Below, piece after piece: positions 17,584-27,290 of a stretch of DNA of 64,000 nt (position 1 is its first letter; every line of letters starts with the position of its first letter). A program made the translations under genes and the position numbers. The stretch is taken from the NCBI RefSeq assembly GCF_007954355.1, contig NZ_VOLR01000009.1:1-64000 (forward strand), in the 5' to 3' direction. Source of the DNA: Colwellia hornerae (GTDB lineage: Bacteria; Pseudomonadota; Gammaproteobacteria; Enterobacterales; Alteromonadaceae). The notes under the pieces are model-generated. The model saw only the letters and a list, made by a program, of their open reading frames with translations. It ran no database searches and was not told the DNA's origin.

Positions 17584-18614
17584 TACAACAAACTCACTGT
17601 AGGCGAAGTTGCGCCAACTAGTTCACCAATAGGTTGAAGATTCAGACCATTCTCTTGGCATAAAGCTTCAAAGGCTAGCTTACCCGATGGCTGGACAGCA
17701 ACCAGTAAACCACCGCTAGTTTGTGGATCACATAAAAGTGTTTTTTGTTTCGCATTTAATGGCCCAACATGTTCACCATAACTGCTGAAATTGCGTTCAC
17801 AGCCACCCGGTATACAGCCTTGGTCAATGTAGTCGTTAACAAAATCAATACAAGGTACTTGCTGAAAATTTAAAATAGCGGCAACATCGCTGCCCTGACA
17901 CATTTCTAAAAGATGGCCCAAAAGTGCAAAGCCGGTAACGTCTGTCATGGCTGTGACCGTTTCAAGGGCTGCAAATTTTTGCCCAATGATATTTAAGGTT
18001 TTCATTTCTTGTGGTGCTAAGTGTGCATGTTCAGCTAATAATTTACCCTGCTTTTCAGCCGTAGTCATAATACCAATGCCTAACGGTTTAGTGAGATACA
18101 AGAGATCGCCAACACCCGCGGTGTTATTGCGTTTTATTTGCTCATTATTAATCAAACCGGTAACAGCTAAGCCAAAAATAGGTTCAGGTGCATCAATAGA
18201 ATGGCCACCCGCTAACGGGATCCCGGCTTCAGCACAAATAGCTCTGGCGCCATCAAGTACTTGTTGAGCGATTTCAGGCGCTAAAATATTGACTGGCCAA
18301 CCTAAAATTGCAATTGCCATTATCGGCTTACCGCCCATAGCATAAACATCGCTAATAGCGTTACAAGCTGCGATTTTACCAAAGTCAGTGGCATCATCGA
18401 CAATTGGCATAAAGAAGTCTGTGGTTGAAATAACGCCTTGACCATCACCAATATCAAAAACGGCTGCATCATCTTTAGTGCTATTACCCACCAATAATTC
18501 TTTATGCTCAGGTAGAATCAGTGAAGATTTAAGCATTACATCAAGTACAGAGGGAGAAATTTTACAGCCACAGCCTGCGCCGTGAGAGTATTGGGTCAAG
18601 CGAATTGGTGTCAT
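17583..18614 (-). CDS. selD: Selenide, water dikinase (selenophosphate synthetase)
   Basis: 343 residues. [11 protein letters not shown] near residue 10-20 holds the catalytic cysteine and lysine of SelD (cysteine form, no in-frame TGA), [20 protein letters not shown] is the ATP/metal-binding region and [14 protein letters not shown] the conserved core. It makes selenophosphate from selenide and ATP. Coupled to mnmH and with no selA, selB or selC nearby, its product here may serve tRNA modification only. Confidence 0.95.
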   Translation of the reverse strand: MTPIRLTQYSHGAGCGCKISPSVLDVMLKSSLILPEHKELLVGNSTKDDAAVFDIGDGQGVISTTDFFMPIVDDATDFGKIAACNAISDVYAMGGKPIMAIAILGWPVNILAPEIAQQVLDGARAICAEAGIPLAGGHSIDAPEPIFGLAVTGLINNEQIKRNNTAGVGDLLYLTKPLGIGIMTTAEKQGKLLAEHAHLAPQEMKTLNIIGQKFAALETVTAMTDVTGFALLGHLLEMCQGSDVAAILNFQQVPCIDFVNDYIDQGCIPGGCERNFSSYGEHVGPLNAKQKTLLCDPQTSGGLLVAVQPSGKLAFEALCQENGLNLQPIGELVGATSPTVSLL

Positions 18615-18809
18615 AGTGATTCGTATAAAGTAAAAGCAATAAGCTAATTTACAGTAATATGGGCATGGTTACACCTGTGTATTACGATATAACTGTTGAT
18701 GTGAAGGTAAATGTTGAAATAAAGACTGATATTTGACTGGCGGAAGTGTTTTAAAATAAAAATAATAAACTATTTACAATATTTCCCCACTAAGTCACTT
18801 TTTAGCTGA

Positions 18810-18857
18810 GCTTCTCTTCTTTACTTAAGTAATTTACATTAAGAGAAAAAGAGAAGC
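18810..18857 (-). terminator. Possible terminator hairpin after cfa
   Basis: GCTTCTCTT and AAGAGAAGC make a 9-bp stem with a long (30 nt) loop, directly after the cfa stop. The sequence after it is only weakly T-rich, so this is a weak candidate for the end of the sigma-E operon. Confidence 0.4.
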
Positions 18858-18870
18858 ATACAACGCTATA

Positions 18871-20097
18871 TTATTTACGGGCAACTATATGAACAGCACT
18901 GGTAGAACGTTCTAAGAATGCTCCTTCACAGTAAGCAAAGTAATATAACCATAGGCGTTTAAAGGTATCATCATAGCCAAACTGAGTAAGGTCAGACCAA
19001 GAAACTAAAAACTTTTCCCGCCAATGGGCTAAAGTTTGCGCATAATCAAGGCCGATGTCGTCAAGCTGTTCAACAACAAGGTTACTGTGTCTGGTAATAT
19101 TATCTGATAGTACATTGACTGAAGGTAAAAAACCGCCAGGAAAGATATAACGCTGAATAAAGTCTACGTTACTTCTATAATAATCAAAGCGTTGGTCAGC
19201 AATCGTTATTGACTGTATAAGTAACTTACCGCCATCTTTTAATAAATCATTACACTGTTTAAAGAAGCTGGGTAAAAATTCATAGCCAACAGCTTCAATC
19301 ATTTCAATTGAAACGACTTTATCAAACGAGCCAGTTAAATCGCGATAATCCTGTTTTAGTAAAGTGATCTGATCTTGCAACCCTAATTTATTAATACGCT
19401 CTTGTGCATAGTTAAATTGAGCATCAGAAATAGTTGTTGTCGTTACCTTACAACCATAATTTTGCGCTGCATATATGGCTAAACCACCCCAACCCGTGCC
19501 TATCTCTAATAAATGATCATTATCACTTAATGATAAACGCTGACAAATTGTTGCAAGTTTATGTAACTGCGCTTCATCTAAGGACGCATCTTTGGTCGGG
19601 TAAATTGCAGATGAATACATCATTTCTGGGTCAAGAAAACGAGTATATAATTCGTTACCAAGATCATAATGGGCAAGTATATTTTTCTTGGAGCCTGATT
19701 GAGTATTTCTATTCTGCCAATGAGTTATGCTGTTCTTTAGCTTATTTAACCATGATTTTTTAGACTCAAGGCTATCAGTTTCTTGTTGTGCTTTAGCAAA
19801 AATTCTAATGACGTTAGTAAGATTAGGACTGCTCCATTTACCTGCGATATAAGCTTCTGACACACCGATACTACCACCTTTGACAAAATCACGGTAAACA
19901 CTGATATCATGTATATGGATCTTGCCTTTAAGCGTTGAACTACCTGATGCTGCAGGGAAAGTGTTATGCTCTGCTCCTTCTACGACCTCTAGTTCGCCAT
20001 AAGATAGCTTTGAAAAAACAGAATGAACCATGTCGCGACAACGCTTATCTATCCAGTTAGCTGTCTGCAAAGTTCTAACACCTTCAATTTGTTCCAT
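18871..20097 (-). CDS. cfa: Cyclopropane-fatty-acyl-phospholipid synthase
   Basis: 408 residues. DNHLLEIGTGWGGLAIYAAQ is the SAM-binding motif I, HYDLGNELYTRFLDPEMMYS is the Cfa signature before it, and VSIEMIEAVGYEF plus FIQRYIFPGGFLPS complete the catalytic block. It methylenates double bonds of membrane phospholipid acyl chains, which protects membranes in stress. It is the last gene of the sigma-E/ChrR operon; in Rhodobacter sphaeroides a cfa gene belongs to the same regulon. 35 bp separate it from the DUF1365 gene. Confidence 0.95.
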   Translation of the reverse strand: MEQIEGVRTLQTANWIDKRCRDMVHSVFSKLSYGELEVVEGAEHNTFPAASGSSTLKGKIHIHDISVYRDFVKGGSIGVSEAYIAGKWSSPNLTNVIRIFAKAQQETDSLESKKSWLNKLKNSITHWQNRNTQSGSKKNILAHYDLGNELYTRFLDPEMMYSSAIYPTKDASLDEAQLHKLATICQRLSLSDNDHLLEIGTGWGGLAIYAAQNYGCKVTTTTISDAQFNYAQERINKLGLQDQITLLKQDYRDLTGSFDKVVSIEMIEAVGYEFLPSFFKQCNDLLKDGGKLLIQSITIADQRFDYYRSNVDFIQRYIFPGGFLPSVNVLSDNITRHSNLVVEQLDDIGLDYAQTLAHWREKFLVSWSDLTQFGYDDTFKRLWLYYFAYCEGAFLERSTSAVHIVARK

Positions 20098-20132
20098 TTG
20101 GTACTCCTTAATCTTATTTTACAATCTATATA

Positions 20133-20909
20133 TTAATTTGATTTTTGATAGCCAATAAAGGGTATCCGTTTAACTAACAACCTTAGTGCTTGCCAGTAAA
20201 TACCCCAAACCACTTTAACTGTCATCACCGGAAGTTGACACCAGATAGCCAATAAACTCTTTTTAGTAAATGGCTTTTTATTCATCACTAGGCTGACATC
20301 GAATATTTTATGTACTTCGCCGGAGGCTTCATTAACTGTTTTGTTCTCAATTTTCACCCGTAACTTATCGTGTTCATATGACGGAGGCTTTACATGCCAG
20401 AAATATGTCATTGCCATATCCATAAAAGGTGAAACCTGAAATACTTTTTTACTGGTGTTAACTGTTTTTTTATTAAGTAAATTAACTAAATAAAAATGCC
20501 TTTCATTCCAAGGGGTATTACTGACCTCTGCTAACATTTGGGTACATTGGTTATTTTCGTTATAACAAAAGTAAAAGTTAGCTGGACTGAAATATATGCC
20601 AAAACATCTGACTTGTACTAACATAACAATTTTAGCTATGTCATCGTGACCAGCTAATGTCGATACTTTTTCTTTTATACGCTCCTTGAGCGGATACGGT
20701 TCACCTTTTACATAATCTTTTTCAACAAACCTTAAAGGATGAAACCAGGAAAAACCAAAAATGCCCATATTGTTACTATTATCTGCTATCTCATCAACGT
20801 CAATCGCGAGCATATATAAAGAGTAATCAAAACTGTGAGCTTTAGGACTAAAGCGACGGTGAATTATATTACCTTGATAAATATTACTATTGTTGAATAA
20901 TGCAGACAT
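20133..20909 (-). CDS. DUF1365-family protein
   Basis: 258 residues. IYQGNIIHRRFSPKAHSFDY at the N-terminus and VRCFGIYFSPANFYFCYNEN in the middle are the DUF1365 signatures; FQVSPFMDMAMTYFWHVKPP is the third block. The family is nearly always found between an FAD-dependent amine oxidase-like gene and cfa, as here, and is thought to take part in lipid modification. Its biochemical role is not known to me. Two bases separate it from the preceding gene. Confidence 0.88.
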   Translation of the reverse strand: MSALFNNSNIYQGNIIHRRFSPKAHSFDYSLYMLAIDVDEIADNSNNMGIFGFSWFHPLRFVEKDYVKGEPYPLKERIKEKVSTLAGHDDIAKIVMLVQVRCFGIYFSPANFYFCYNENNQCTQMLAEVSNTPWNERHFYLVNLLNKKTVNTSKKVFQVSPFMDMAMTYFWHVKPPSYEHDKLRVKIENKTVNEASGEVHKIFDVSLVMNKKPFTKKSLLAIWCQLPVMTVKVVWGIYWQALRLLVKRIPFIGYQKSN

Positions 20910-20911
20910 TT

Positions 20912-22183
20912 TTAACCTTTAACAGTCGATGCTATATAACATTCGAATTTATTCGCCACTTCAACAGCACTTCTTACACCATCTTCATGAAAGCCGTTAT
21001 GCCAATAGGCACCGGCAAAGTGGGTATGGTTTACTCCACAAATAAGAGGTCTTCTTTTTTGTGCGGTAATTGAGTCTGCTGAAAAAATGGGGTGGTGATA
21101 GGTAAATTCTCTCAATATTAATTTCGGATCAATATCTTCTTTTTGATTTAAGGTCACACAAAATGTATGCGGGCTTTTTATCCCCTGCAAAATATTCATA
21201 TTATAAGTGACACTTGCTGCCTTAGAGCGGTCTTGGCTCAGCTGGTAATTCCAACTTGCCCAAGCTTTTTCACGATCGGGTAAGAGTGTTTTATCGGTAT
21301 GTAGTATTACCGAGTTAGCACTATAAGGCATAGCAGATAGAATACTATTTTCACTATCAGTTGCATCATTTAATAAGGCAAGAGCTTCATCTGAGTGACA
21401 GGCAATAACAACCTCATCAAAAGTTTGACTGGCTTGTTCGTTAAAGTGCAAATGCACTTTGTCGTTGTTGCGCGTTATGCCTGAAATATCAGCATTAAGG
21501 TTTATACTATCTTTAAAGGGCTCACATAATGGCGTTAAGTAGCTCCTAGAACCTTTAGGAATAACATACCATTGAGGCCTGTCTGCAATATTAAGTAAGC
21601 CATGGTTATGAAAAAACTGTACGAAAAACTTAAATTCAACATCTTCCATTTGCGCTAAAGAACTTGACCAAATAGCAGCAGCCATAGGTAAAATATAATG
21701 TTCAGCAAAAAATGCACTGAAATTATTTTCTGTTAAAAACCTACCTAATGTTAAGCCATCGCGATAATCGCTCTGTTTATAAATGTTCTTACACAGTTTA
21801 TTGAAGCGTAATATTTCTTTAACTAAAAACCAAAATTTTGGTTTAAATATGTTTCGGCGTTGTGCAAATAAAGTATCTAAATTATGACCATTATATTCCA
21901 AGCCTGTTTGACAGTTATGGACAGAAAAACTCATTTCAGTGGCTTGTTTACCTATACCAATTTCTGATAATAAGGCCAAATAATTCGGATAGGTTTTATT
22001 ATTAAAAACAATAAAACCAGTATCGATGGCAAATTTTTCAGCTGCTAACTCAATATCTACAGTGGCGGTATGGCCACCAACTCTGTCATTCTTTTCAAAG
22101 ACAGTGACCTTGTGCTTTTTTGATAATAAATAGGCAGCGGTTAAACCAGAGATGCCAGAACCTATAACAGCAATGTGCTTCAT
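20912..22183 (-). CDS. FAD/NAD(P)-binding amine oxidase-like flavoprotein
   Basis: 423 residues. AVIGSGISGLTAAYLLSKKH is the Rossmann FAD-binding motif, followed by the acidic end of the second strand (TVFEKNDRVGGHTATVDIEL), and the C-terminal AGAYWHNGFHEDGVRSAVEV is the family's FAD-binding end block. This protein group clusters with cfa and DUF1365 in many proteobacteria and probably acts on fatty acids or lipids. Overlap or near-contact with both neighbours (4 and 2 bp) makes it part of the rpoE-chrR operon. Confidence 0.88.
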   Translation of the reverse strand: MKHIAVIGSGISGLTAAYLLSKKHKVTVFEKNDRVGGHTATVDIELAAEKFAIDTGFIVFNNKTYPNYLALLSEIGIGKQATEMSFSVHNCQTGLEYNGHNLDTLFAQRRNIFKPKFWFLVKEILRFNKLCKNIYKQSDYRDGLTLGRFLTENNFSAFFAEHYILPMAAAIWSSSLAQMEDVEFKFFVQFFHNHGLLNIADRPQWYVIPKGSRSYLTPLCEPFKDSINLNADISGITRNNDKVHLHFNEQASQTFDEVVIACHSDEALALLNDATDSENSILSAMPYSANSVILHTDKTLLPDREKAWASWNYQLSQDRSKAASVTYNMNILQGIKSPHTFCVTLNQKEDIDPKLILREFTYHHPIFSADSITAQKRRPLICGVNHTHFAGAYWHNGFHEDGVRSAVEVANKFECYIASTVKG

Positions 22184-22187
22184 GATT

Positions 22188-22904
22188 TTATTTCCTTAAA
22201 ATAAGTGATTGCCAAAGGGCTGCAGGTAAAAAAGAGAAGAGTTTTAATGTTAGAGTAAGTCTCTTTGGAAAGTGCAAATACTTAGATCGGCGATTAACAC
22301 CGGTAAAAATACGCGTAGCAGCTTCTTCACTTGAAAGTAAAAATGGCATATCAAAAGTGTTTTTCTCTGTTAAAGGTGTCTTAATAAAACCTGGGTGTAC
22401 TAATGTTACGCCAATATCTTCAGCCACTAAATCAAGACGTAAACTATTGGCTAAATAATCCATACCTGCCTTTGATGCGCCATAAGCTTCACTCCTTGGA
22501 AAAGGAACAATTGTCGCACTAGAACTGACAAATACCACCTGTCCACCTTTATTGATAAGAGGCAAGAAAAACTCTAAAAGAGCACCTAATGATGAGAGGT
22601 TGGTGGCAATGATATCGTTAAATAGTTTACCATCAAAATGCTTAGCATCATCGATGTAACGGCAGTCACCTGCATTTAAAATTAGAATATCAATGTCTTT
22701 AATATCGACAGAAGCCGACTCTATTTGTGCAGGCTTGGTCATATCAAATACCAAGGTTTTAAAAGCCTTGCTACACAATTTATCTAATTTACTTTTATCA
22801 CGTCCACATGCAATGACATTGTCACCCTGCGCTACATACTTTTCATATAGAGCATGACCAATACCTGAAGTGGCTCCTGTTATTAACACAGTACGAGTGA
22901 CCAT
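22188..22904 (-). CDS. Short-chain dehydrogenase/reductase
   Basis: 238 residues, a classical SDR. The cofactor loop TGATSGIGHALYEKY (TGxxxGIG) is at 7-21, LILNAGDCRYI carries NAG, the catalytic serine is in VVFVSSSATIVP and the YGASKAG motif gives the tyrosine and lysine. Substrate unknown; the gene order places it with the lipid-modifying genes of the operon. The ATG coincides with the end of the NTF2-like gene at 22904. Confidence 0.9.
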   Translation of the reverse strand: MVTRTVLITGATSGIGHALYEKYVAQGDNVIACGRDKSKLDKLCSKAFKTLVFDMTKPAQIESASVDIKDIDILILNAGDCRYIDDAKHFDGKLFNDIIATNLSSLGALLEFFLPLINKGGQVVFVSSSATIVPFPRSEAYGASKAGMDYLANSLRLDLVAEDIGVTLVHPGFIKTPLTEKNTFDMPFLLSSEEAATRIFTGVNRRSKYLHFPKRLTLTLKLFSFLPAALWQSLILRK

Positions 22905-23377
22905 TACTTCGCCGCCTTTTGCTTAATTAATTTAATTAACTTACCTAAAACAGGTAATTGTTCATAAAGCATTGCGCCAAGGTCTAAATAATCTCGGTGA
23001 TAAATGATTTTATCTTCATAACCTTTAATATGAGAATGCCCTATTACAGTAATAAGTTTACCTTTATTCAACTTGGGGTGTTGGTAGGACATCGTCCAAT
23101 AGATAGCGGCTTGGTCTTTATCTGTAATAACATTATTAATAACAAAATCACATGTGGTGAGGTTTTCATAGAGATTTTTAAAATACTCAAATAAATTATT
23201 AAAGCCTTTCAGCTGATGAATAGGGTCGATAAAAACTACATCACCATGGTAAATCGTCGATAAAAGATCTAAATTATCAGTAGAAAGTGTTTGATAAACT
23301 TTCACAAAGTTATCTAACCAAAGCGGTGAAGGGGTTGAACTATCCTGTGGGGCATTATTTTGCATTGCTGTTACCAT
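22904..23377 (-). CDS. NTF2/SnoaL-like protein
   Basis: 157 residues. WLDNFVKVYQTLSTDNLDLL and DVVFIDPIHQLKGFNNLFEY have the NTF2-like fold outline: an N-terminal helix, then a cone-shaped beta sheet with FxDP and a pocket. Such proteins act as small enzymes or binding subunits; function not known here. It shares its terminus with the SDR gene, so the two are probably coupled. Confidence 0.82.
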   Translation of the reverse strand: MVTAMQNNAPQDSSTPSPLWLDNFVKVYQTLSTDNLDLLSTIYHGDVVFIDPIHQLKGFNNLFEYFKNLYENLTTCDFVINNVITDKDQAAIYWTMSYQHPKLNKGKLITVIGHSHIKGYEDKIIYHRDYLDLGAMLYEQLPVLGKLIKLIKQKAAK

Positions 23378-23437
23378 AATGGTATTAGCTAATCATTAGG
23401 CTGTTTGATTAGCTAAAATTATAAGTAAGCCCGTTAA

Positions 23438-24817
23438 TTAAACCTTATAAAAAGCGAGAGCTTTTAATCTAGCTTCTTTATGGTCGACAACGGGTGGCCA
23501 ATAAATATTTTTTTTGTTTTTTTCAATAAACAAATGTGGAAAGTGAATGTTTTTATCTGGAACACCTGCCAACTCTGGTAAATACTTACGAATGAAAAGG
23601 CCTTTTGGATCAAAACGTTCACTCTGCCTTATAGGGTTAAAAATTCTAAAGTACGGCTGAGCATCACAGCCTGTACTTGCTGCCCATTGCCAGCCACCAT
23701 TATTAGAGGCTAAATCGCCATCAATTAGCTGGTTCATAAAATACTTTTCACCTAAGCGCCAATCAATCAATAGATGCTTAGTCAAGAAACTCGCGACAAC
23801 CATGCGAAGTCTGTTGTGCATCCAGCCTGTTTGATTAAGTTGTCTCATCGCAGCATCTACCAGCGGATAACCAGTTTTCCCCTGACACCAAGCATCGAAC
23901 AAAGCTTGATCATAATGCCAATGAACAGCTTGATACTTCTCATTAAAGCATTGATGTTTAGAAAGTCGTTGTTCATGAAACATTAAATTTCTATAGAATT
24001 CACGCCAAATAATTTCATTTAACCATGAAAATTCTTCACTGTCTGAAGCGATTAATATGTCTGGGTAAGCGTTAATTAACGTTATTAAAACATACCTTGG
24101 ACTAATGACACCTGCAGCTAGATAAGGTGACAGACCAGAGGTACCTTTTATGGACGGTATGTCTCTTTGACTATGATAATCAGAGACTTTTTCAGCGAAG
24201 AATGCCGGGAGAACATGCTTTTCTATTTCATCAACTAATGGCCAGCCAGACGATATACTTGCTGATGTTTTAGTTTCTGTTGTGGCGTTTTTAGCCGTAT
24301 TTGTTGCTATTTTACCTAAATAATCAAAACCATGTTGTTTAACATAGGTTAACCAGGCACGTTTAAAGGGTGTAAAAACCTTATACATCTGGTGAGATAA
24401 ATTAAGAACTTTTCCTTTGGGTACAATAACATCTGCTTCAAATAGCTTTAGGTTTATGCCCAGTGCCAGAATAGCTTTATCGCGTTTTTGTTCATTAAAT
24501 TCAACTTCACTGTTTGCAATAATCTCATCAATACTTTCCTTTTCACAACGTGCCTGTAAATAAGAAATTTGATCTTCGAAGGTAGCAGCGTCAACTAGTT
24601 CTAGCTCAATACCAAGCGATGAAAGTTCATCGCGAAGTGCTACAGCATGTCGTTTTATAAAATCAATTTTAATGGCAGACCAATCATGTTGTTGCCACTG
24701 TTGCTCAGAGATAAAAAAAACAGCTTTAAGAGGGGCATTATCATAATTGTTTTTTAAAAAAAATTGTAATGCCGGATTATCATGACTTCTAAGATCATTG
24801 CGAAACCAAAGTAACAA
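23438..24817 (-). CDS. phrB: Deoxyribodipyrimidine photolyase (CPD class I)
   Basis: 459 residues. MLLWFRNDLRSHDNPAL is the photolyase N-terminus, GLSPYLAAGVISPRYVL the FAD-side TSxLSPYL-like region, WLNEIIWREFYRNLM and GYPLVDAAMRQLNQTGWMHN the DNA-binding and FAD core, and NNGGWQWAASTGCDAQPYFR the C-terminal block with tryptophans of the electron chain. It repairs cyclobutane pyrimidine dimers using blue light. As in E. coli, a DUF523/DUF1722 gene (ybgA type) stands just before it. Light-stress logic fits the sigma-E/ChrR operon. Confidence 0.93.
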   Translation of the reverse strand: MLLWFRNDLRSHDNPALQFFLKNNYDNAPLKAVFFISEQQWQQHDWSAIKIDFIKRHAVALRDELSSLGIELELVDAATFEDQISYLQARCEKESIDEIIANSEVEFNEQKRDKAILALGINLKLFEADVIVPKGKVLNLSHQMYKVFTPFKRAWLTYVKQHGFDYLGKIATNTAKNATTETKTSASISSGWPLVDEIEKHVLPAFFAEKVSDYHSQRDIPSIKGTSGLSPYLAAGVISPRYVLITLINAYPDILIASDSEEFSWLNEIIWREFYRNLMFHEQRLSKHQCFNEKYQAVHWHYDQALFDAWCQGKTGYPLVDAAMRQLNQTGWMHNRLRMVVASFLTKHLLIDWRLGEKYFMNQLIDGDLASNNGGWQWAASTGCDAQPYFRIFNPIRQSERFDPKGLFIRKYLPELAGVPDKNIHFPHLFIEKNKKNIYWPPVVDHKEARLKALAFYKV

Positions 24818-24964
24818 GTTGTATTCCTTTATGATTAACGGAAAGTAATTATAGCCATCATATTAATTATAGGAGTATTTATACTTGGAAAAAAACCAAC
24901 GACAGAGTGACTTATATTTGGCCGTTTCCCTAGTGTATAGACTATCTAATTAAATAAATGGATA

Positions 24965-25924
24965 TTAGTATGAGTATCTTAACCTTAGTTCATCAGGATA
25001 AGGTGCTAAGTAAGATTGGTTCGTTAAATAATCTTTAGGGTATTGTAATAGGTAATGCTTTATTAAGGTTAATGGAACAACTAAGGGTACAAGTCCTTCA
25101 CGGTAAGCATCAATTTGGTCACAAAGCTCTTGTCGCTCATTCGCTTTTAGATGCTGTGAAAAATATCCTTGAATATGAGCAAGTGTATTCGCATGCTTTT
25201 TGCGAGTCGCTTTTATTTTAAGTGCAGTCATTAGCCCTAAAATATATTCGTCGGCCATTTGAGCAAGGGGCATATCGGCTCTTGCTAGCAATCTGCCTAA
25301 ATCTTTATAAGCGATTAAATCATGACTCATTACCGTGTACTTATACTGGCTGTGAAATGTTGTTAATTTGTGTTTTGTTAACCCTGTAGCTATAAGCTTT
25401 TGCCAATGCTTGTAGGCAAAAACACGAGCGACAAAGTTTTCACGAAGTACCATGTCGTTTAAACGACCATTTTCTTCACAAGGTAGCAGTGGGTTGGCTT
25501 CCATGATAACTTTCGCGAAAGCGCCGATACCATTTGATGGTAACGCGTGACCTTCTGGATTGTAAACCTTAACCCTTTCCATACCGCAGCTTGGGCTTTT
25601 TGCACAAAAAATGTAACCACTCAAATCTTTGGTAGCTTTAGCGACTTTTTGACCGTATAGCTGTAGTGCTTCGGTGACATCACCACTACCATCAGGGCGA
25701 GATACATGAATAACGTCGTCCTTTTTTATTTGGCGAATGGTTGGTCTTGGAATAGGTAAACCTATAGCTACTTCAGGACAAAAAGATTTGTACGTTACGT
25801 GATTACTGAATTCTTTTATACAAAAAGTCGAAGGCTTGTTACTGGCATCAAAGCGAACTTTTTCTCCAAGCAAGCAGGCACTAATGCCGATAAGTAAATC
25901 TTCTTTGTCAACAGAATGAATCAT
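24965..25924 (-). CDS. DUF523/DUF1722 two-domain protein (YbgA-like)
   Basis: 319 residues. The N-terminal DUF523 part (about 10-150) begins LIGISACLLGEKVRFDASNK and has CAKSPSCGMERVKVY; its conserved cysteines are thought to hold an Fe-S cluster. The C-terminal DUF1722 part (about 190-310) contains the YKYTVMSHDL region. E. coli ybgA carries the same DUF1722 domain next to phr, and DUF523-DUF1722 fusions next to photolyase genes are common. Function unproven, probably DNA repair or thiol chemistry. It starts 33 bp after chrR. Confidence 0.85.
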   Translation of the reverse strand: MIHSVDKEDLLIGISACLLGEKVRFDASNKPSTFCIKEFSNHVTYKSFCPEVAIGLPIPRPTIRQIKKDDVIHVSRPDGSGDVTEALQLYGQKVAKATKDLSGYIFCAKSPSCGMERVKVYNPEGHALPSNGIGAFAKVIMEANPLLPCEENGRLNDMVLRENFVARVFAYKHWQKLIATGLTKHKLTTFHSQYKYTVMSHDLIAYKDLGRLLARADMPLAQMADEYILGLMTALKIKATRKKHANTLAHIQGYFSQHLKANERQELCDQIDAYREGLVPLVVPLTLIKHYLLQYPKDYLTNQSYLAPYPDELRLRYSY

Positions 25925-25957
25925 ATTTTTCCCTAAAATATTAGAACATATGCTTAC

Positions 25958-26644
25958 TTAATAGATAAAAGAACCTATTGGATTAAGCAATTTATTAATG
26001 CCCTGTGTAAAGTGCATAGCGTCATTAGCTACAGTATAACAAAGACAACCACTGCTTGAAATTGGATTATGCAGATGTTCACCATCAAGCATAATAAAAT
26101 CACCCTTTACATATTCGCCCTTTTCATCATGAAAAGAACCTTCCAATAATAGTGTTAACTCAAAACCTTTATGGGTATGAAGTGGAACAGAGCCACTTGG
26201 CTCCATATGCAATAAATTAGTATGAATTTCATTTTCATTAAGTTGTATACGTTTTCTGGCTAATTTACCTATATGTGCTGTTTTCCCCAACATCATATTG
26301 TTTAATACTGTGGGTAATTGGTAAGATTTTTCTCTGAAATTGATTGTTTTTGTTTCGACAGCTTGCATAACATCAATTGCATCAGAGTCTGTTATGGCGT
26401 TAATCATATCATCAAAATTTATCGCTGAAATACCCTCAGCCACTAAATCGCCACCTCTGTGAGTAAGGTTTGTGGCTGACTCATCAAAATTCAATTCTGC
26501 AACTTGATCCGTTAACAACGAGATTTTATGTTGGCAAGTTGGGCACATACCCGCATGAATCGAAATACCAGCAGATAAAGACGCTGGCAAATCACCATTA
26601 ACAAATGACTGTATTAACTCAAATTTCGGGTGATGTTTAATCAT
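25958..26644 (-). CDS. chrR: ChrR-family zinc anti-sigma factor
   Basis: 228 residues. The anti-sigma domain has His5, His30, Cys34 and Cys37 (IHAGMCPTCQH), the H...HxxxCxxC zinc site of ChrR. The C-terminal cupin domain (about 120-215) keeps HTHKGFE and GEHLHNP, matching the second metal site needed for the singlet-oxygen response in Rhodobacter. It holds the adjacent sigma factor inactive until singlet oxygen or peroxide stress releases it. The start overlaps the sigma gene by 8 bp, so the pair is translated together in balance. Confidence 0.93.
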   Translation of the reverse strand: MIKHHPKFELIQSFVNGDLPASLSAGISIHAGMCPTCQHKISLLTDQVAELNFDESATNLTHRGGDLVAEGISAINFDDMINAITDSDAIDVMQAVETKTINFREKSYQLPTVLNNMMLGKTAHIGKLARKRIQLNENEIHTNLLHMEPSGSVPLHTHKGFELTLLLEGSFHDEKGEYVKGDFIMLDGEHLHNPISSSGCLCYTVANDAMHFTQGINKLLNPIGSFIY

Positions 26645-27266
26645 GATTTTCTCCTAACTGAACTTTGAGTTTGGCTAAAGCTAAACGCAAACGAGATTTT
26701 ATAGTACCTAGAGGTAGATTTAGATGGTTAGCGAGTTGTTCTTGTGACATTTCCATAAAATAGAAACCTTTAACAACTTGCTGTTGAGCTTCAGGTAATT
26801 TTTCAATTACCGATAATAACTCCTTGTTTTCAAGGTGATCATCAAAGGATTCGTCTTCACTCACTTGGCTTTCTGCCAGTGGCCAAATATCATCACTAAG
26901 GTTATCTTCCTTATTGCCTTTGATCTTTCGTAACATATCAAAGGTAACATTTCGCATAACGGTATAGACCCAAGTTGTAGCAGCTCCTTTGTCTTTGTCA
27001 AATAAGTGAGCTTTGCGCCAAACATTACTCATGGTCTCTTGCACCACTTCGCTAGCTTGTGCTTCGTTAGGGAATTTACCCCGGGCAATTCGTTGAATTT
27101 TAGGTGCAAAAAACTGAAACAAATCGGTGAATGCTTTTTTATCTCTTGTGCTTGCAACGTCGTTAAGCCACTGACAAAGCTGAGGATGATTAATTTTATC
27201 TGTCATGATACTAGATTTAACATTTGTCACTGTGCTTAGCAAGTTAGTTTGCATCACTTCTATCAC
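26637..27266 (-). CDS. rpoE: ECF RNA polymerase sigma factor (RpoE/ECF11 group)
   Basis: Up to 209 residues from GTG 27266; comparison with relatives favours ATG at 27206 (MTDKINHPQLCQWLNDVAST). Region 2 is FTDLFQFFAPKIQRIARGKF to MRNVTFDMLRK, and region 4 is LPEAQQQVVKGFYFMEMSQE with QEQLANHLNLPLGTIKSRLR as the helix-turn-helix. Paired with chrR it is the photo-oxidative stress sigma factor of the group. It should recognise the TGATC/CGTATA promoters found before its own gene and several nearby ones. Confidence 0.93.
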   Translation of the reverse strand: MIEVMQTNLLSTVTNVKSSIMTDKINHPQLCQWLNDVASTRDKKAFTDLFQFFAPKIQRIARGKFPNEAQASEVVQETMSNVWRKAHLFDKDKGAATTWVYTVMRNVTFDMLRKIKGNKEDNLSDDIWPLAESQVSEDESFDDHLENKELLSVIEKLPEAQQQVVKGFYFMEMSQEQLANHLNLPLGTIKSRLRLALAKLKVQLGENHD

Positions 27267-27290
27267 CGTTTTTTATTATATATAAATTTT

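Noticed and set aside
27201-27239. Upstream in-frame starts for rpoE (GTG 27266, ATG 27254)
   Set aside because: Not fully rejected, but ATG at 27206 gives the N-terminus that best fits ECF11 sigma factors.
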